A stretch of 64,000 bases of DNA from Virgibacillus proomii. GTDB lineage: Bacteria > Bacillota > Bacilli > Bacillales > Amphibacillaceae. The stretch covers positions 1,122,149 to 1,186,148 of the forward strand of contig NZ_FUFN01000010.1 in assembly GCF_900162615.1 (NCBI RefSeq), read 5' to 3'. Below the pieces are notes generated by a model, which saw nothing but the letters and a program-made list of their open reading frames with translations, was not told the origin of the DNA and made no database searches. Of this stretch, positions 37,283 to 46,646 are shown one piece after another. How positions within the stretch are numbered: the stretch's first letter is position 1; each line of letters starts with the position of its first letter. Both the position numbers and the translations under genes were made by a program.

Positions 37283-37997
37283 ACTGAGTAAATACGATTT
37301 TATCGTTTTCTTTAGAGAACCGTTTTTCGCTCTTCCGATATTAGTGTTACCAGGCATCTTCTTCTTTGTATTTATGAAGATTTTTAGTGTGCAAATTGGT
37401 GGCTCAGAAAACTTCGGTCCATATATACCGATATATGCGTTATTGATTTCGTTTTTAGTGTTATTTTTTAATATCGGTTTGCAATATGTTACTGAAAAAG
37501 AGAGAGGAATACATAAACGACTTGTTCTTTCGTCCATCAGTATCTATCAAATTATTTTTACCTATGTCATAAGGGGAGTACTCCTATCCCTATTAGGTTT
37601 TGCTGAAATTTTAGTAATAGGAATTGCTGTATTTGATACAAAAGTGACGGATCATATGTTTTTGTTTGTTATCACTTTCATGATAATCATTGGTATTACG
37701 TTATTATTTAGCTTATCCACACATAATTTATTTAAGAACTCTAGACAGGTGTTACCATATACGATAATCATGTTTCAGTATGTATTATTTGGTTCTGGTT
37801 TAATGTTTCCAACGGATGGGATTCCAAGTTATTTTAAATTTTTAGTTGATATAAACCCTTTTTACCACATGAAAGAAGTCCTTTTAAGCGTGTGGAACTG
37901 GACTAGTGTAGAACTTGTAAATGTTCTCTATTTAGTATTTATTGTAATCTTATGTTTAGGTCTTATTTTCTTTAAATCGCGTTCATACGAGTATTAA
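37263..37997 (+). CDS. ABC-2 type permease (RiPP export/immunity)
   Basis: A 244-residue membrane protein with six predicted helices, the ABC-2 fold seen in drug and bacteriocin exporters (for example G-S-G-L-M-F-P-T before helix 6 and N-P-F-Y-H-M-K-E). It overlaps the ATPase gene by 20 bases; AAGGAGGA (37246-37253) is inside that gene. Last gene of the operon; intergenic repeats follow. Confidence 0.88.
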   Translation: MNKSLVKLSKYDFIVFFREPFFALPILVLPGIFFFVFMKIFSVQIGGSENFGPYIPIYALLISFLVLFFNIGLQYVTEKERGIHKRLVLSSISIYQIIFTYVIRGVLLSLLGFAEILVIGIAVFDTKVTDHMFLFVITFMIIIGITLLFSLSTHNLFKNSRQVLPYTIIMFQYVLFGSGLMFPTDGIPSYFKFLVDINPFYHMKEVLLSVWNWTSVELVNVLYLVFIVILCLGLIFFKSRSYEY

Positions 37998-38112
37998 AAT
38001 GTTCTGGTACAGGAATACCATAACATAGACAACATGCTGAGAATTTATTTCAATCATTTTCCATTAATAGTACCCGTGAATTAGAAACAGGATAAAGTAA
38101 AAGTAAGATCGA

Positions 38113-38305
38113 ACAACACCGCAAAGTCGAAAAAGAGCGCTCGAAAGTTGGATCAGTACACTGCGAAGTTGACCCAGAGCGCTCGAAAGTCGAACCGGAA
38201 CACCGTGAAGTTAAACCACGAACCGGAACACCGTGAAGTTAAACCAGAATGCTTGAAAGTCGAACTAGAACAACGTGAAGTTAAATCAGAACATTTGAAA
38301 GTCTA
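38113..38305 (+). repeat. degenerate 21-nt tandem repeat, second locus
   Basis: About nine units following GYGAAGTYRAACCRGAAC, alternating GTGAAGTTAAACCAGAATGC and TGAAAGTCGAACTAGAACAA types, with one partial duplication (CGAACCGGAACACC twice). It is related to the repeat at 5095-5215. It lies between the RiPP operon and the convergent cstA gene. Confidence 0.75.
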
Positions 38306-38383
38306 CACTTTCGAGTAGTATCTAGCTTCATTGCTCTTTCTGTCTGTCAATGTTAGTGCCTAACAGTTAATTGCTCTTACTCT

Positions 38384-39841
38384 TTAAGCGGCATCGGCTC
38401 CTGGATTGACTGGGATGTTTTCTTCAATTTGCATATTATTTTTCGCATTTTGCTGTGCATATTTATAAAATAATACAATGATTCCTATAGTTATAACAGC
38501 ACTAAGAATATAGGTTATATTCATCGGTATTCGAAAGCCAATTTCCGCATGAAGGATATATGCTGTCGTTACATAGGTCATAAAAATACCTGGGAGCATG
38601 GCGATCCAATAATTCTTTTTAGCAATAAACAGGTACATGGAAGCTACCCATAATGCAATTACTGCTAGGGATTGATTTGCCCAAGAGAAATATCGCCAAA
38701 GTAATGTGAAATCCATATTGGTTAAGATAACGGAAATCGTAAATAATGGTAGAGCAATAATTAAGCGCTTAGCTATTTTACTTTGGGACATATTAAAATA
38801 ATCAGCTATAATCATGCGAGCACTGCGGAATGCTGTATCTCCTGATGAGAGTGGAAGAAAGATAACGGACATAACGAGAACAGTACCTAAGATAGATCCA
38901 AGCATCATTGTACCAACTTCGCTTACAATTCCTCCTGTTCCAATCGTTTGAATCAATTCATTTAACGTTACTGTTTCGCCAAATAAACTCATTGCTGCTG
39001 CAGCCCAAACCATAGCAATAATTCCCTCTACAATCATCATGCCATAGAAAACGCTTCGTGCTTCTTTTTCATTTTTAGTTGTTCTGGCAATAATCGGTGA
39101 TTGTGTTGCATGGAAGCCAGATAAAGCACCACAGGAGATAACTAAAAATAATAGTGGAAATACTGGAGTATTCTCTGGATGCATATTTGTTATGGAAATT
39201 TCAGGAATAGGAGCTTGATTAATGACAAGACTGATTCCTAATGAAAGTGTACCAACAAGCAAAAAGATACCGAAAATCGGAAAAAGTTTACCAATGATTT
39301 TATCTATAGGCAACATCGTTGATAAAATATAATATCCAAAAATGATAATAGTAAGAGTTACTAATGCAATAGAACCGTTAAATAAATCAAAAATTAAACT
39401 CGCGGAAGAACTAACAAAAACAGTACCAACTAATAATAATAAGATTACTGAAAACAGATTAACCAAATGCTTCATATATTTTCCTAAAAACTTACCAGCG
39501 AGTTGTGGAAGATGTGCTCCTCCATTACGGATAGAAATCATACCGGTCAAGTAATCATGAACGGCTCCTGCAAAAATGCAACCGAGGACAATCCAAAGAA
39601 AGGCTACAGGTCCATACAATGCCCCCATTATTGGACCGAATATGGGTCCAACTCCCGCAATACTGATTAATTCAATCATCGCATTTTTCCGTCTAGGCAA
39701 TGGAAGATAGTCGACGCCATCTTGCTTTGTTATAGCGGGAGTAGGACGATCAGGTTTTACTCCAAAAACTTTTTCAATAAACTTACCATATGTGAAATAA
39801 CCTACAATTAATAATATAATACCTCCTATAAATGTAAACAT
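38384..39841 (-). CDS. cstA: CstA-family transporter (pyruvate/peptide type)
   Basis: A multi-pass membrane protein of 485 residues, the short form of the carbon-starvation CstA family (E. coli CstA and BtsT are ~700). About 12-13 helices; hallmarks are G-P-I-F-G-P-I-M-G-A-L-Y-G (about 66-78) and V-H-D-Y-L-T-G-M-I-S-I-R-N-G-G. AAGGGGAGTG selects ATG 39841 over 39859. BtsT imports pyruvate under the BtsS/BtsR (LytS/LytR-type) system; the adjacent LytSR pair, same strand and upstream, suggests a like arrangement. A cre site just upstream predicts CcpA repression. Confidence 0.85.
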   Translation of the reverse strand: MFTFIGGIILLIVGYFTYGKFIEKVFGVKPDRPTPAITKQDGVDYLPLPRRKNAMIELISIAGVGPIFGPIMGALYGPVAFLWIVLGCIFAGAVHDYLTGMISIRNGGAHLPQLAGKFLGKYMKHLVNLFSVILLLLVGTVFVSSSASLIFDLFNGSIALVTLTIIIFGYYILSTMLPIDKIIGKLFPIFGIFLLVGTLSLGISLVINQAPIPEISITNMHPENTPVFPLLFLVISCGALSGFHATQSPIIARTTKNEKEARSVFYGMMIVEGIIAMVWAAAAMSLFGETVTLNELIQTIGTGGIVSEVGTMMLGSILGTVLVMSVIFLPLSSGDTAFRSARMIIADYFNMSQSKIAKRLIIALPLFTISVILTNMDFTLLWRYFSWANQSLAVIALWVASMYLFIAKKNYWIAMLPGIFMTYVTTAYILHAEIGFRIPMNITYILSAVITIGIIVLFYKYAQQNAKNNMQIEENIPVNPGADAA

Positions 39842-39860
39842 ATAAACACTCCCCTTCATA

Positions 39861-39874
39861 TGAATTCGTTTACA
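39861..39874 (-). promoter_or_regulatory. cre site before cstA
   Basis: On the - strand TGTAAACGAATTCA, a 14 of 14 match to TGNAARCGNWWWCA, 20 bases before the cstA start codon. CcpA binding here would be a roadblock or promoter block. Confidence 0.75.
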
Positions 39875-40427
39875 TATTTAATGTAATATGAAGACGCTTT
39901 AAAAAGAGAGATTTTAGATAAGATGTCTTTTTTAGGAACTAACATGCAAAAAAGTGAGGATGAAAAGATATCAAATACGGTAGGGAGTTTTTCGAGTTGG
40001 TTGAGGAAATTTACAGAATGGCGGAGTTAGCAAAATTAGATAAAACCGAATTATAAACGGATACATTAACTAACTTTGGATCGGAACCCGATAAAGCAAA
40101 TAATTTTCAAGCTGATGAAGAAAAGGGCAAACTTTGATGGAGGCAAAAATTATAGGATAGGAGTAAAAGTAATAAATTTAATAGTAGTCCTATCTAAAGT
40201 GAAGAAGTTTTTAGAAAAATTCCTGAATTCGTGTGAGAGATACGAAGTAAAAGATTAACCTTCTAACTAGCGAAAGTAAGGTAGTGGCTAGAGCACTCAA
40301 AACCAAGCAGAAGCCCAAAAACAAGAAACAGGTTGAAGAACAGGGAACGTCATTATAAGAAAAAGTACTAAAATCAACGTTTTACTGTTTGTTCCACTAT
40401 AGGAAAGTATAAAATTTTAGGGTTTAT
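39875..40427. other. intergenic region between cstA and the LytSR genes
   Basis: About 550 bases without a convincing gene; a 60-codon + frame at 40076 has no ribosome site. It should contain the cstA promoter and perhaps LytTR-type binding sites, which I could not recognise. Confidence 0.35.
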
Positions 40428-40600
40428 CCCGCATGTAAGGTGCCATATTTTTCACATTTCAAAGATCTGCTTATCATTTTGCAACTTTATGAGAAAAACG
40501 GCACCTAAATGCCCGATTGGTTCAAGGGCCTTTAGGTCATACCCTTGTGGTACTAACATTCCGTGTAGAAAGCATTCCACGGAATGAAGTTTCACTTTAT
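40428..40600 (+). repeat. TTTAT-bounded hairpin repeat, full-length copy
   Basis: A 173-bp copy with TTTAT at 40423-40427 and ending TTTCACTTTAT. It has the 27-nt module. First stem GGTGCC...GGCACC encloses TTTTTCACATTT with a partner ATGAGAAAAA, like the 13349 form. Confidence 0.9.
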
Positions 40601-40665
40601 CGTATAAGAAAAACGACAGCTTTCGCTAAGACTTGGCGACAAGCCAAGTTTTTCTAAAATATACC
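40601..40665 (+). repeat. second-family repeat flanking the hairpin copy
   Basis: CGTATAAGAAAAACGACAGC, then TTTCGCTAAGACTTGGCGAC and AAGCCAAGTTTTTCTA. It matches 12815-12875 and, on the - strand without interruption, 48763-48815. Confidence 0.6.
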
Positions 40666-40769
40666 TTTACCATCGGTGCTCTATACATGACTAGAAAGAG
40701 TCGTCCAATACATCAATATATGGAACAACTCCTGTAATGATATGACTGTACTTTAGTTTTAGCTAATAA

Positions 40770-41498
40770 TTAAAGTTCCAAGCGTTCGCGTAAACCTTTC
40801 ACATAATTACGACTAACCGGGAGAAGCTTTTCGCTTCCTTGTATTTTTAAATTATAAGCACCGTTAAACCAAGGTGTTATTTGACTGACATGATTCAAAT
40901 TAATGAGATAGCTTTTATGAATACGAAAAAAACCAAACGGGATCAATTTCGATTCTAAATCTTTTAATGTTTTTTTAGTAAAAAATGTTTTAGAAGCAGT
41001 TATAATTTTTACTTGTTTCTCTTCGCTTTGAATATATAATATATCATTTGGTTCAAGGTATACTACACCATCTTCATTTTCAATACCTAGTTTATTTGCC
41101 GTTTCCTGTTCTATTTTCGCTTTACCGAGCACTATTTTTTCAATACGCGTAATTGTCTGAGCAAGTTGATTTTCATCATATGGTTTTAATAAATAATCAA
41201 CTGCTTCATAGCGAAAAGCTTGTACGGCAAATTGCGGATATGCGGTAGCAAAAACTAATAATGGTGGTTTTTTAAGTTCCATTAAAGATTCAGCCGCTTC
41301 CATACCATCCATCCCCGGCATTTCTACATCTAAGAATACAAGGTCAGGCTTTTTTTTCATTGCCTCCATAATACAGGATTCACCTGAGTTTGCTTCCCCG
41401 ATAACTTGAATAGATGGATAGGACCCTAGTAAATAGATTAGCTCTTCACGGTTTAATTTTTCATCATCAACAACTATCGTACGTATAACCGCTCGCAT
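40770..41498 (-). CDS. lytR: LytTR-family response regulator
   Basis: A 242-residue regulator: receiver domain (residues 1-125) with phospho-acceptor Asp in F-L-D-V-E-M-P-G-M-D-G (about 55), and a C-terminal LytTR DNA-binding domain (about 140-240) with F-F-R-I-H-K-S-Y-L-I-N-L. Start overlaps the kinase stop (TAATG), and GGAGG lies before it. In B. subtilis, LytST controls pyruvate-uptake genes; in E. coli, BtsSR controls the CstA-like BtsT. cstA lies downstream on the same strand, so it is the likely target. Confidence 0.88.
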   Translation of the reverse strand: MRAVIRTIVVDDEKLNREELIYLLGSYPSIQVIGEANSGESCIMEAMKKKPDLVFLDVEMPGMDGMEAAESLMELKKPPLLVFATAYPQFAVQAFRYEAVDYLLKPYDENQLAQTITRIEKIVLGKAKIEQETANKLGIENEDGVVYLEPNDILYIQSEEKQVKIITASKTFFTKKTLKDLESKLIPFGFFRIHKSYLINLNHVSQITPWFNGAYNLKIQGSEKLLPVSRNYVKGLRERLEL

Positions 41499-43246
41499 TA
41501 TTTTTCCTCCGTTTCACGCTCTTTTGCTGGTATGATAAAACTGACCTCTGTCCCTTCGCCTAAATTACTATGAATTTGCAGCTTTGCTTGTTCGCCAAAC
41601 TTCATATCCAGTCGACGATTAATATTATATAACGCCATCCCTGTTCCGGACTTTGAATGTATAACATGGTTGCCAATTTGCTTTACATATGCTGGATCCA
41701 TTCCTTTTCCATTATCTATAACAGAAATATGGATCTGTTTATGTTTCCTTTTCACTTGTATTTCGATATGACAATTCGTTGCTTTATCTCTTAGTCCATG
41801 CTTCATAGCATTTTCGACAATTGGCTGTAAAATCAATGGAGGAATGGTTTCTTGTAAACAGCTTTCGTCAATATTGTAATCAACATGAAGGCGATCATAA
41901 AATCGTGTTAATTCAATATCTAAATATGCCTGAACATGTTTTAATTCCTGCTCAATCGTAGTTTCTTTATCTGTGGTTACGGTTAAGTTATTTCGCAAAA
42001 AATTGGATAACGATACGAGTAATTTGCGTGCTTTCATTGGATCGATTCGAATAAGTGATGTAATCGTATTTAATGTGTTAAATAGAAAATGTGGTCTAAT
42101 TTGTGCTTGCAATGCATTAATTTCAGATTCTCTTGCTAATTGTAACGCCTGTTCAGCTCGAGCAATTTCAAGTTGATTGCTCAACAGCTTTGCAAGACCT
42201 GACATCATTTCCTTAACCACCGTGTTAATCTCATTTTTAGAATGATAATAAAATTTGAGTGTACCGATTGTTTTTTCGCCTTGCTTTAACGGAGCGATAA
42301 CTACAGCTTTAAGCGGACAATCTTCATGGCTGCAATGGATCTGTTCTGAAGCTGCAACGGTAAGCTCTCCTGATTGAATCGTGTCACGAGTAACTTGGGT
42401 TTGGATACTGCTAGCTTGTGTGTGATGGTCATCTCCTAAGCCAACGTGAGCAAGAATTTCTTTATCATCTGTCATCGAAACGGCAATTGCATTCATCTCT
42501 CGATATAAAATGTTACAAACAGCTTGAGCTGTATGATAGTCCAACCCCTTTCGCAAATGCGCTAATGTCATATCTGCGATACGTAACGTCAACTGAGCTT
42601 GGTGTGCGCTTATTCTATCCTTTTCATTGGCAACCATTTGAATGATCAGTATAAATAAAGCTCCACCAAGTCCGTTTGCAAGCACCATTGGAAGTCCAAT
42701 TACTTCTACAAGTGGAATGTTTTTTTCAATCGGTCTTGATAATAAAAGAATAAGTAGCATCTGTATAATTTCAGCTGAGGCCGTGATTGTAAATACTTTT
42801 GGCAAGGAATTATAGCTTTGTTTTTTATGGAAATAACCTGAAAAAACGCCGGCAATGATCGTTGCAAGTCCACAACTTAATGCGGTATAGCCACCGAGCA
42901 TAAAACGATGGACGCCTGCAATAACTCCCGCACCGAATCCGATTTTATAACCACCAAGTAGTCCCGCCACTACTACACCAATGACTCTAAAATTAGCAAT
43001 TGCTTCATCTGGTTCAATTCCTATTCGCCAACGCTCAATATCCGAAGTTGCTGAATTAAAAATAAGTCCAGTATACGTTCCAATAATCCCAAACAAACCA
43101 AAGAATAGCATGGCCTTATATTGTTGACTGTGGCTTAATGTACGTGGGGACATCAAATTACGAAAGAACCGAAATCTTGTTAATAAAAAGGCGAGCATAA
43201 CAATGATACCGAGTCTTTCTAGCATCAAAACCAAAAGATCAAACAT
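41498..43246 (-). CDS. lytS: LytS-family sensor histidine kinase
   Basis: A 582-residue membrane sensor. The first ~190 residues hold the 5-helix LytS/YhcK receiver module (G-L-L-G-G-Y-K-I-G-F-G-A-G and M-L-G-G-Y-T-A-L-S-C-G are typical). A GAF-like domain follows (about 225-345). The kinase core has the phosphorylated His in I-R-P-H-F-L-F-N-T-L-N and an ATPase domain with N-A-M-K-H-G and D-N-G-K-G-M. AAGAGGTT selects ATG 43246 over 43297. Partner of the LytTR regulator; extracellular pyruvate is the expected signal by family, not proven. Confidence 0.88.
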   Translation of the reverse strand: MFDLLVLMLERLGIIVMLAFLLTRFRFFRNLMSPRTLSHSQQYKAMLFFGLFGIIGTYTGLIFNSATSDIERWRIGIEPDEAIANFRVIGVVVAGLLGGYKIGFGAGVIAGVHRFMLGGYTALSCGLATIIAGVFSGYFHKKQSYNSLPKVFTITASAEIIQMLLILLLSRPIEKNIPLVEVIGLPMVLANGLGGALFILIIQMVANEKDRISAHQAQLTLRIADMTLAHLRKGLDYHTAQAVCNILYREMNAIAVSMTDDKEILAHVGLGDDHHTQASSIQTQVTRDTIQSGELTVAASEQIHCSHEDCPLKAVVIAPLKQGEKTIGTLKFYYHSKNEINTVVKEMMSGLAKLLSNQLEIARAEQALQLARESEINALQAQIRPHFLFNTLNTITSLIRIDPMKARKLLVSLSNFLRNNLTVTTDKETTIEQELKHVQAYLDIELTRFYDRLHVDYNIDESCLQETIPPLILQPIVENAMKHGLRDKATNCHIEIQVKRKHKQIHISVIDNGKGMDPAYVKQIGNHVIHSKSGTGMALYNINRRLDMKFGEQAKLQIHSNLGEGTEVSFIIPAKERETEEK

Positions 43247-43408
43247 AAGTATAACCTCTTTTCCATCCGATTTGCTTGGTAATGTTATTGAATTCACAAT
43301 TCAGCATAGGAAACTTTACCTGAATATAACATGGTAAACAGGCACTATTCTTGAAGCATAGCACTCCATTAAAAATTTTGATGATCATAACAAAGAGAAG
43401 TTGTAAGC

Positions 43409-43858
43409 TTATAGTTTAAAACTTGTCCGGCTTTTAAAACGTTTTAGAATAATTGAACTTTCTACCCGCGTAATGCCACTAACGGAATATAGTTCTTTAT
43501 TAATAAAGGCTTCTAATTTTTGAAAGTCTTCTACAAGTACATGCATATGTAATGTACTCGGTCCAGTCATTTGATAAATGCTCGCTACTTGAGGATTATT
43601 TGCTAAATTTTGCGCAACTTCTTGAAGCTGCATTGGTTCAACATCTACTTCAAAAAAAGCAGAGACTTGTTTGCCAAATTTTTCAGAGTTAATCACAACG
43701 GTAAACTTCTCAATCACGCCTTTATCCTTTAAATTTTGAATTCGATCCTTTACGGCTACTCGAGATAGCCCAACCCTTTCTGCTAGCTCTACATATGATA
43801 GTCTCCCATCTTCAGATAATTCTGCTAGTAATTGTTTATCTATATTATCCAATTTCAT
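43409..43858 (-). CDS. Lrp/AsnC-family transcriptional regulator
   Basis: A 149-residue DNA-binding protein: N-terminal helix-turn-helix (D-K-Q-L-L-A-E-L-S-E-D-G-R-L-S-Y-V-E-L-A and G-L-S-R-V-A-V-K-D-R-I) and a C-terminal RAM domain that binds amino acids and forms octamers (about 70-145). Length is normal. It stands alone upstream of lytS on the same strand. Targets cannot be named; Lrp regulators often control a neighbour or themselves. Confidence 0.88.
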   Translation of the reverse strand: MKLDNIDKQLLAELSEDGRLSYVELAERVGLSRVAVKDRIQNLKDKGVIEKFTVVINSEKFGKQVSAFFEVDVEPMQLQEVAQNLANNPQVASIYQMTGPSTLHMHVLVEDFQKLEAFINKELYSVSGITRVESSIILKRFKSRTSFKL

Positions 43859-44205
43859 GTTTTGAGCTCCTTATTGTTTATTATGTATCTAAGGCGGCTG
43901 TATAATGCTCACTTCTAGCATAATGGTATAGACCTTCTAAATGGATTCTGATTGGTTGACACGGCATTCTGAGAAGTGAAGAAATAAAATATGACCTTCT
44001 CAGCTACGTTTTAGTTTACCAGAATTTATATGTGAAGAAAACATAGTCAGGCTTAACCTTAGTGCACATAAGTCCTAATTGTATTTAAATTTATAGGTAA
44101 AAAAATATTCCGGTTTCCTTCGTTTCTGTGCTACATTATTATTCATTTTAAAACGTATAAAGCAACTTGATTAGTGCTCATATACTTAGGTGATTTCATT
44201 TTTAT

Positions 44206-44365
44206 CCGTTTCGTAAGACTCTCACTCTTGAGAGACGGAGTCTGAGTGGGAGATAACGGCACCAACATGTCGATTCGTTCAAAGCGCTTTAGGTCATACC
44301 TTTGTGATACTAGTATTCAGTACGGGAATGGAGGAAAGCCTAACTAAATGAAGTTTCACTTTCAT
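44206..44365 (+). repeat. TTTAT-bounded hairpin repeat, diverged copy
   Basis: TTTAT (44201-44205) then CCGTTTCGTAAGACTCTCAC. Keeps GTGGGAGATAACGGCACC, CGCTTTAGGTCATACC and GAAGTTTCACTTTCAT, but the 5' arm of stem 1 is eroded. Confidence 0.75.
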
Positions 44366-44734
44366 ATTGAATAGTTTTAACTGCTATTTTTTTACTTCCT
44401 CATTACGCCTTGAAGAAGTTATTGGTTGGTGAACGGTTTTATTTCAAGTTTTGAGAAACACGAAAGAGAAAGTGTTATCGTTCTATATAAAAGCGGTATT
44501 TTAAAATTTTTACATAACAGTTGCCTATATTGAATAAGAAATTACAAAAAGAAGGTGAAACTAATTAAATATTTTATATAAGAAGGTGTTATTTGTTATT
44601 TTATTTATTTATGTTTGTGGCGTTATTTACAAATTTAGAGTTGTTTGATAATATACACTATAAGTTGACTGAAAAAAGATATAGTTATGCTTAGTGCACT
44701 TATACGTTGACCATGAAAAATTTTGATGCTTTAT

Positions 44735-44896
44735 CTCGAATGTAAGGTGGCCGTAAGACTCCCACTTCAAGAGCTGAGGACGATACAAAAAGTCTAAGTG
44801 GCGCCTAAATCCCCGATACAACCGTCAGTCATACCCTTGCGGTACTAACAATCAGTGAGGGATGAAAGGAAACCCCCGATTGACGTTTCACTTTAT
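44735..44896 (+). repeat. TTTAT-bounded hairpin repeat, variant last stem
   Basis: TTTAT at 44730-44734 and at 44892-44896. The last hairpin is CAATCAGTGAGGG...CCCCCGATTG rather than ATTCCGTG...CACGGAAT, again self-complementary. It lies ~100 bases before the gamma-glutamyltransferase gene. Confidence 0.8.
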
Positions 44897-45002
44897 CTTC
44901 ATTTTCAGTGTTAAATTTGCCAACGTACGATATGTCATTTTACCGTACTTTTTTACATTCGCTTAAAAAAATTTAACGATGCAAAGGGGGACATTTAGAA
45001 AC

Positions 45003-46616
45003 ATGCAATTCTTATTTAGTCAAACACAGCCATATACAACAACTCGACAGGTTACTTATGCCAGAAATGGAATGGTGGCAACCTCCCAGCCACTAGCTTC
45101 ACAAGCGGGATTGGAAATATTAAAAAAGGGAGGAAATGCTATTGATGCAGCTATTGCTACTGCAGCGTGTTTGACAGTCGTAGAACCAACCTCTAACGGT
45201 ATCGGTGGAGATGCATTTGCATTAGTGTGGACACAAGACAAACTGCATGGATTAAATGCCAGTGGTAAATCTCCAAAGTCGATATCTATTGAGGCAATCA
45301 AGGAAGCCGGTTTTGATAAAATTCCAAAACATGGCTGGATTCCAGTAACTGTACCCGGTGCTCCAGGTGCGTGGGCTGAGCTGTCTAAACGTTTTGGTAA
45401 ATTGCCACTGTCTGTTGTTTTGGAGCCTGCTATTCAGTATGCATGGGAAGGGTATCCAGTTTCACCAATTTTGAGTAGATTTTGGAAAAAAGCGTTTGAA
45501 GCATATAAACATGAATTAACAGATGAACTGTTTAACGCATGGTTTACAACGTTTGCTCCTAATAATCGTGCACCGGAACCGGGAGAAATATGGAATTCAC
45601 CGGATCATGCAAAAACCTTAAAGGAAATTTCCGATACCTATGCAGAATCCTTTTATCGTGGAGAAATAGCTGAACGAATTGCTCAATTTTCTAAAGATAA
45701 TGGTGGGTTTTTAAGTGGTGAAGATTTGGCTAATTATAAGCCGGATTGGGTAGAGCCAATAAAAGTGAACTATCGAGGATTTGATATTTGGGAAATACCA
45801 CCCAATGGGCAAGGCATTGTTGCACTTCAAGCTCTAAATATTTTGCGTGGATTTAAGTTTATGGAGAAGGAATCTGTTGATACTTACCATAAGCAGATTG
45901 AGGCAATCAAGCTTGCGTTTGCGGATGGTGGAAAACATGTAACTGAATCCAGGTATATGAAACATTCCGTAGAAGAATTACTAAATGAGACATATGGCGA
46001 ATTACGCAGATCGCTTATTCAAGATAAAGCATTACAGCCTGAAGCAGGAGAACCAGTTCTTAGCGGTACCGTGTACTTAGCGACAGCAGATCATGAAGGA
46101 AATATGGTATCTTTTATCCAAAGTAATTATATGGACTTTGGCTCTGGGTTGGTTGTACCTGGTACTGGAATAGCTTTGCAAAATCGCGGTCATAATTTTT
46201 CGATGGATGAAAATCATGTAAATGCACTTCGTGGTGATAAGCGTACATACCACACGATTATTCCAGGCTTTATATCAAAGGGGAATCAACCCCTCGGACC
46301 TTTTGGCGTAATGGGAGGATTTATGCAGCCACAGGGACATGTACAGGTAGTAATGAATACGCTTGATTTTCAATTAAACCCTCAAGCAGCATTGGACGCA
46401 CCACGTTGGCAATGGCTGAAAGATAAACAGGTGGAAGTAGAACAGCGATTCCCTCCTCACATAGCTATGCAATTAGCCGAAAAGGGACATGATGTGAAAA
46501 TTCAGCTGGAATCGAATAGCTTTGGTAGAGGGCAAATTATTTGGCGAAATGCAGAGACAGGGGTGCTGGTTGGCGGCACAGAATCTCGTACTGATGGAAC
46601 AATTGCTGCTTGGTAA
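45003..46616 (+). CDS. ggt: gamma-glutamyltransferase family protein
   Basis: An Ntn-hydrolase of 537 residues that transfers or hydrolyses gamma-glutamyl groups (glutathione-like or poly-gamma-glutamate substrates). The start is 45003, after AAAGGGGG; an earlier in-frame ATG at 44979 overlaps that site. No signal peptide is seen, so it may be cytoplasmic, unlike secreted Ggt. N-G-I-G-G-D (about 67-72) and self-cleavage before Thr356 in L-S-G-T-V-Y-L fit the family. The following chromate transporter genes are 30 bases away and may be co-transcribed. Confidence 0.85.
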   Translation: MQFLFSQTQPYTTTRQVTYARNGMVATSQPLASQAGLEILKKGGNAIDAAIATAACLTVVEPTSNGIGGDAFALVWTQDKLHGLNASGKSPKSISIEAIKEAGFDKIPKHGWIPVTVPGAPGAWAELSKRFGKLPLSVVLEPAIQYAWEGYPVSPILSRFWKKAFEAYKHELTDELFNAWFTTFAPNNRAPEPGEIWNSPDHAKTLKEISDTYAESFYRGEIAERIAQFSKDNGGFLSGEDLANYKPDWVEPIKVNYRGFDIWEIPPNGQGIVALQALNILRGFKFMEKESVDTYHKQIEAIKLAFADGGKHVTESRYMKHSVEELLNETYGELRRSLIQDKALQPEAGEPVLSGTVYLATADHEGNMVSFIQSNYMDFGSGLVVPGTGIALQNRGHNFSMDENHVNALRGDKRTYHTIIPGFISKGNQPLGPFGVMGGFMQPQGHVQVVMNTLDFQLNPQAALDAPRWQWLKDKQVEVEQRFPPHIAMQLAEKGHDVKIQLESNSFGRGQIIWRNAETGVLVGGTESRTDGTIAAW

Positions 46617-46646
46617 ACTGAATGATTTAACAAAGGTATGTGAGTT

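Noticed and set aside
38113..38305. CRISPR array
   Set aside because: The 21-nt units are contiguous and degenerate, with no spacers.
40076..40258. 60-codon gene between cstA and lytR
   Set aside because: No ribosome site and a lysine-rich composition expected from AT-rich noncoding DNA.
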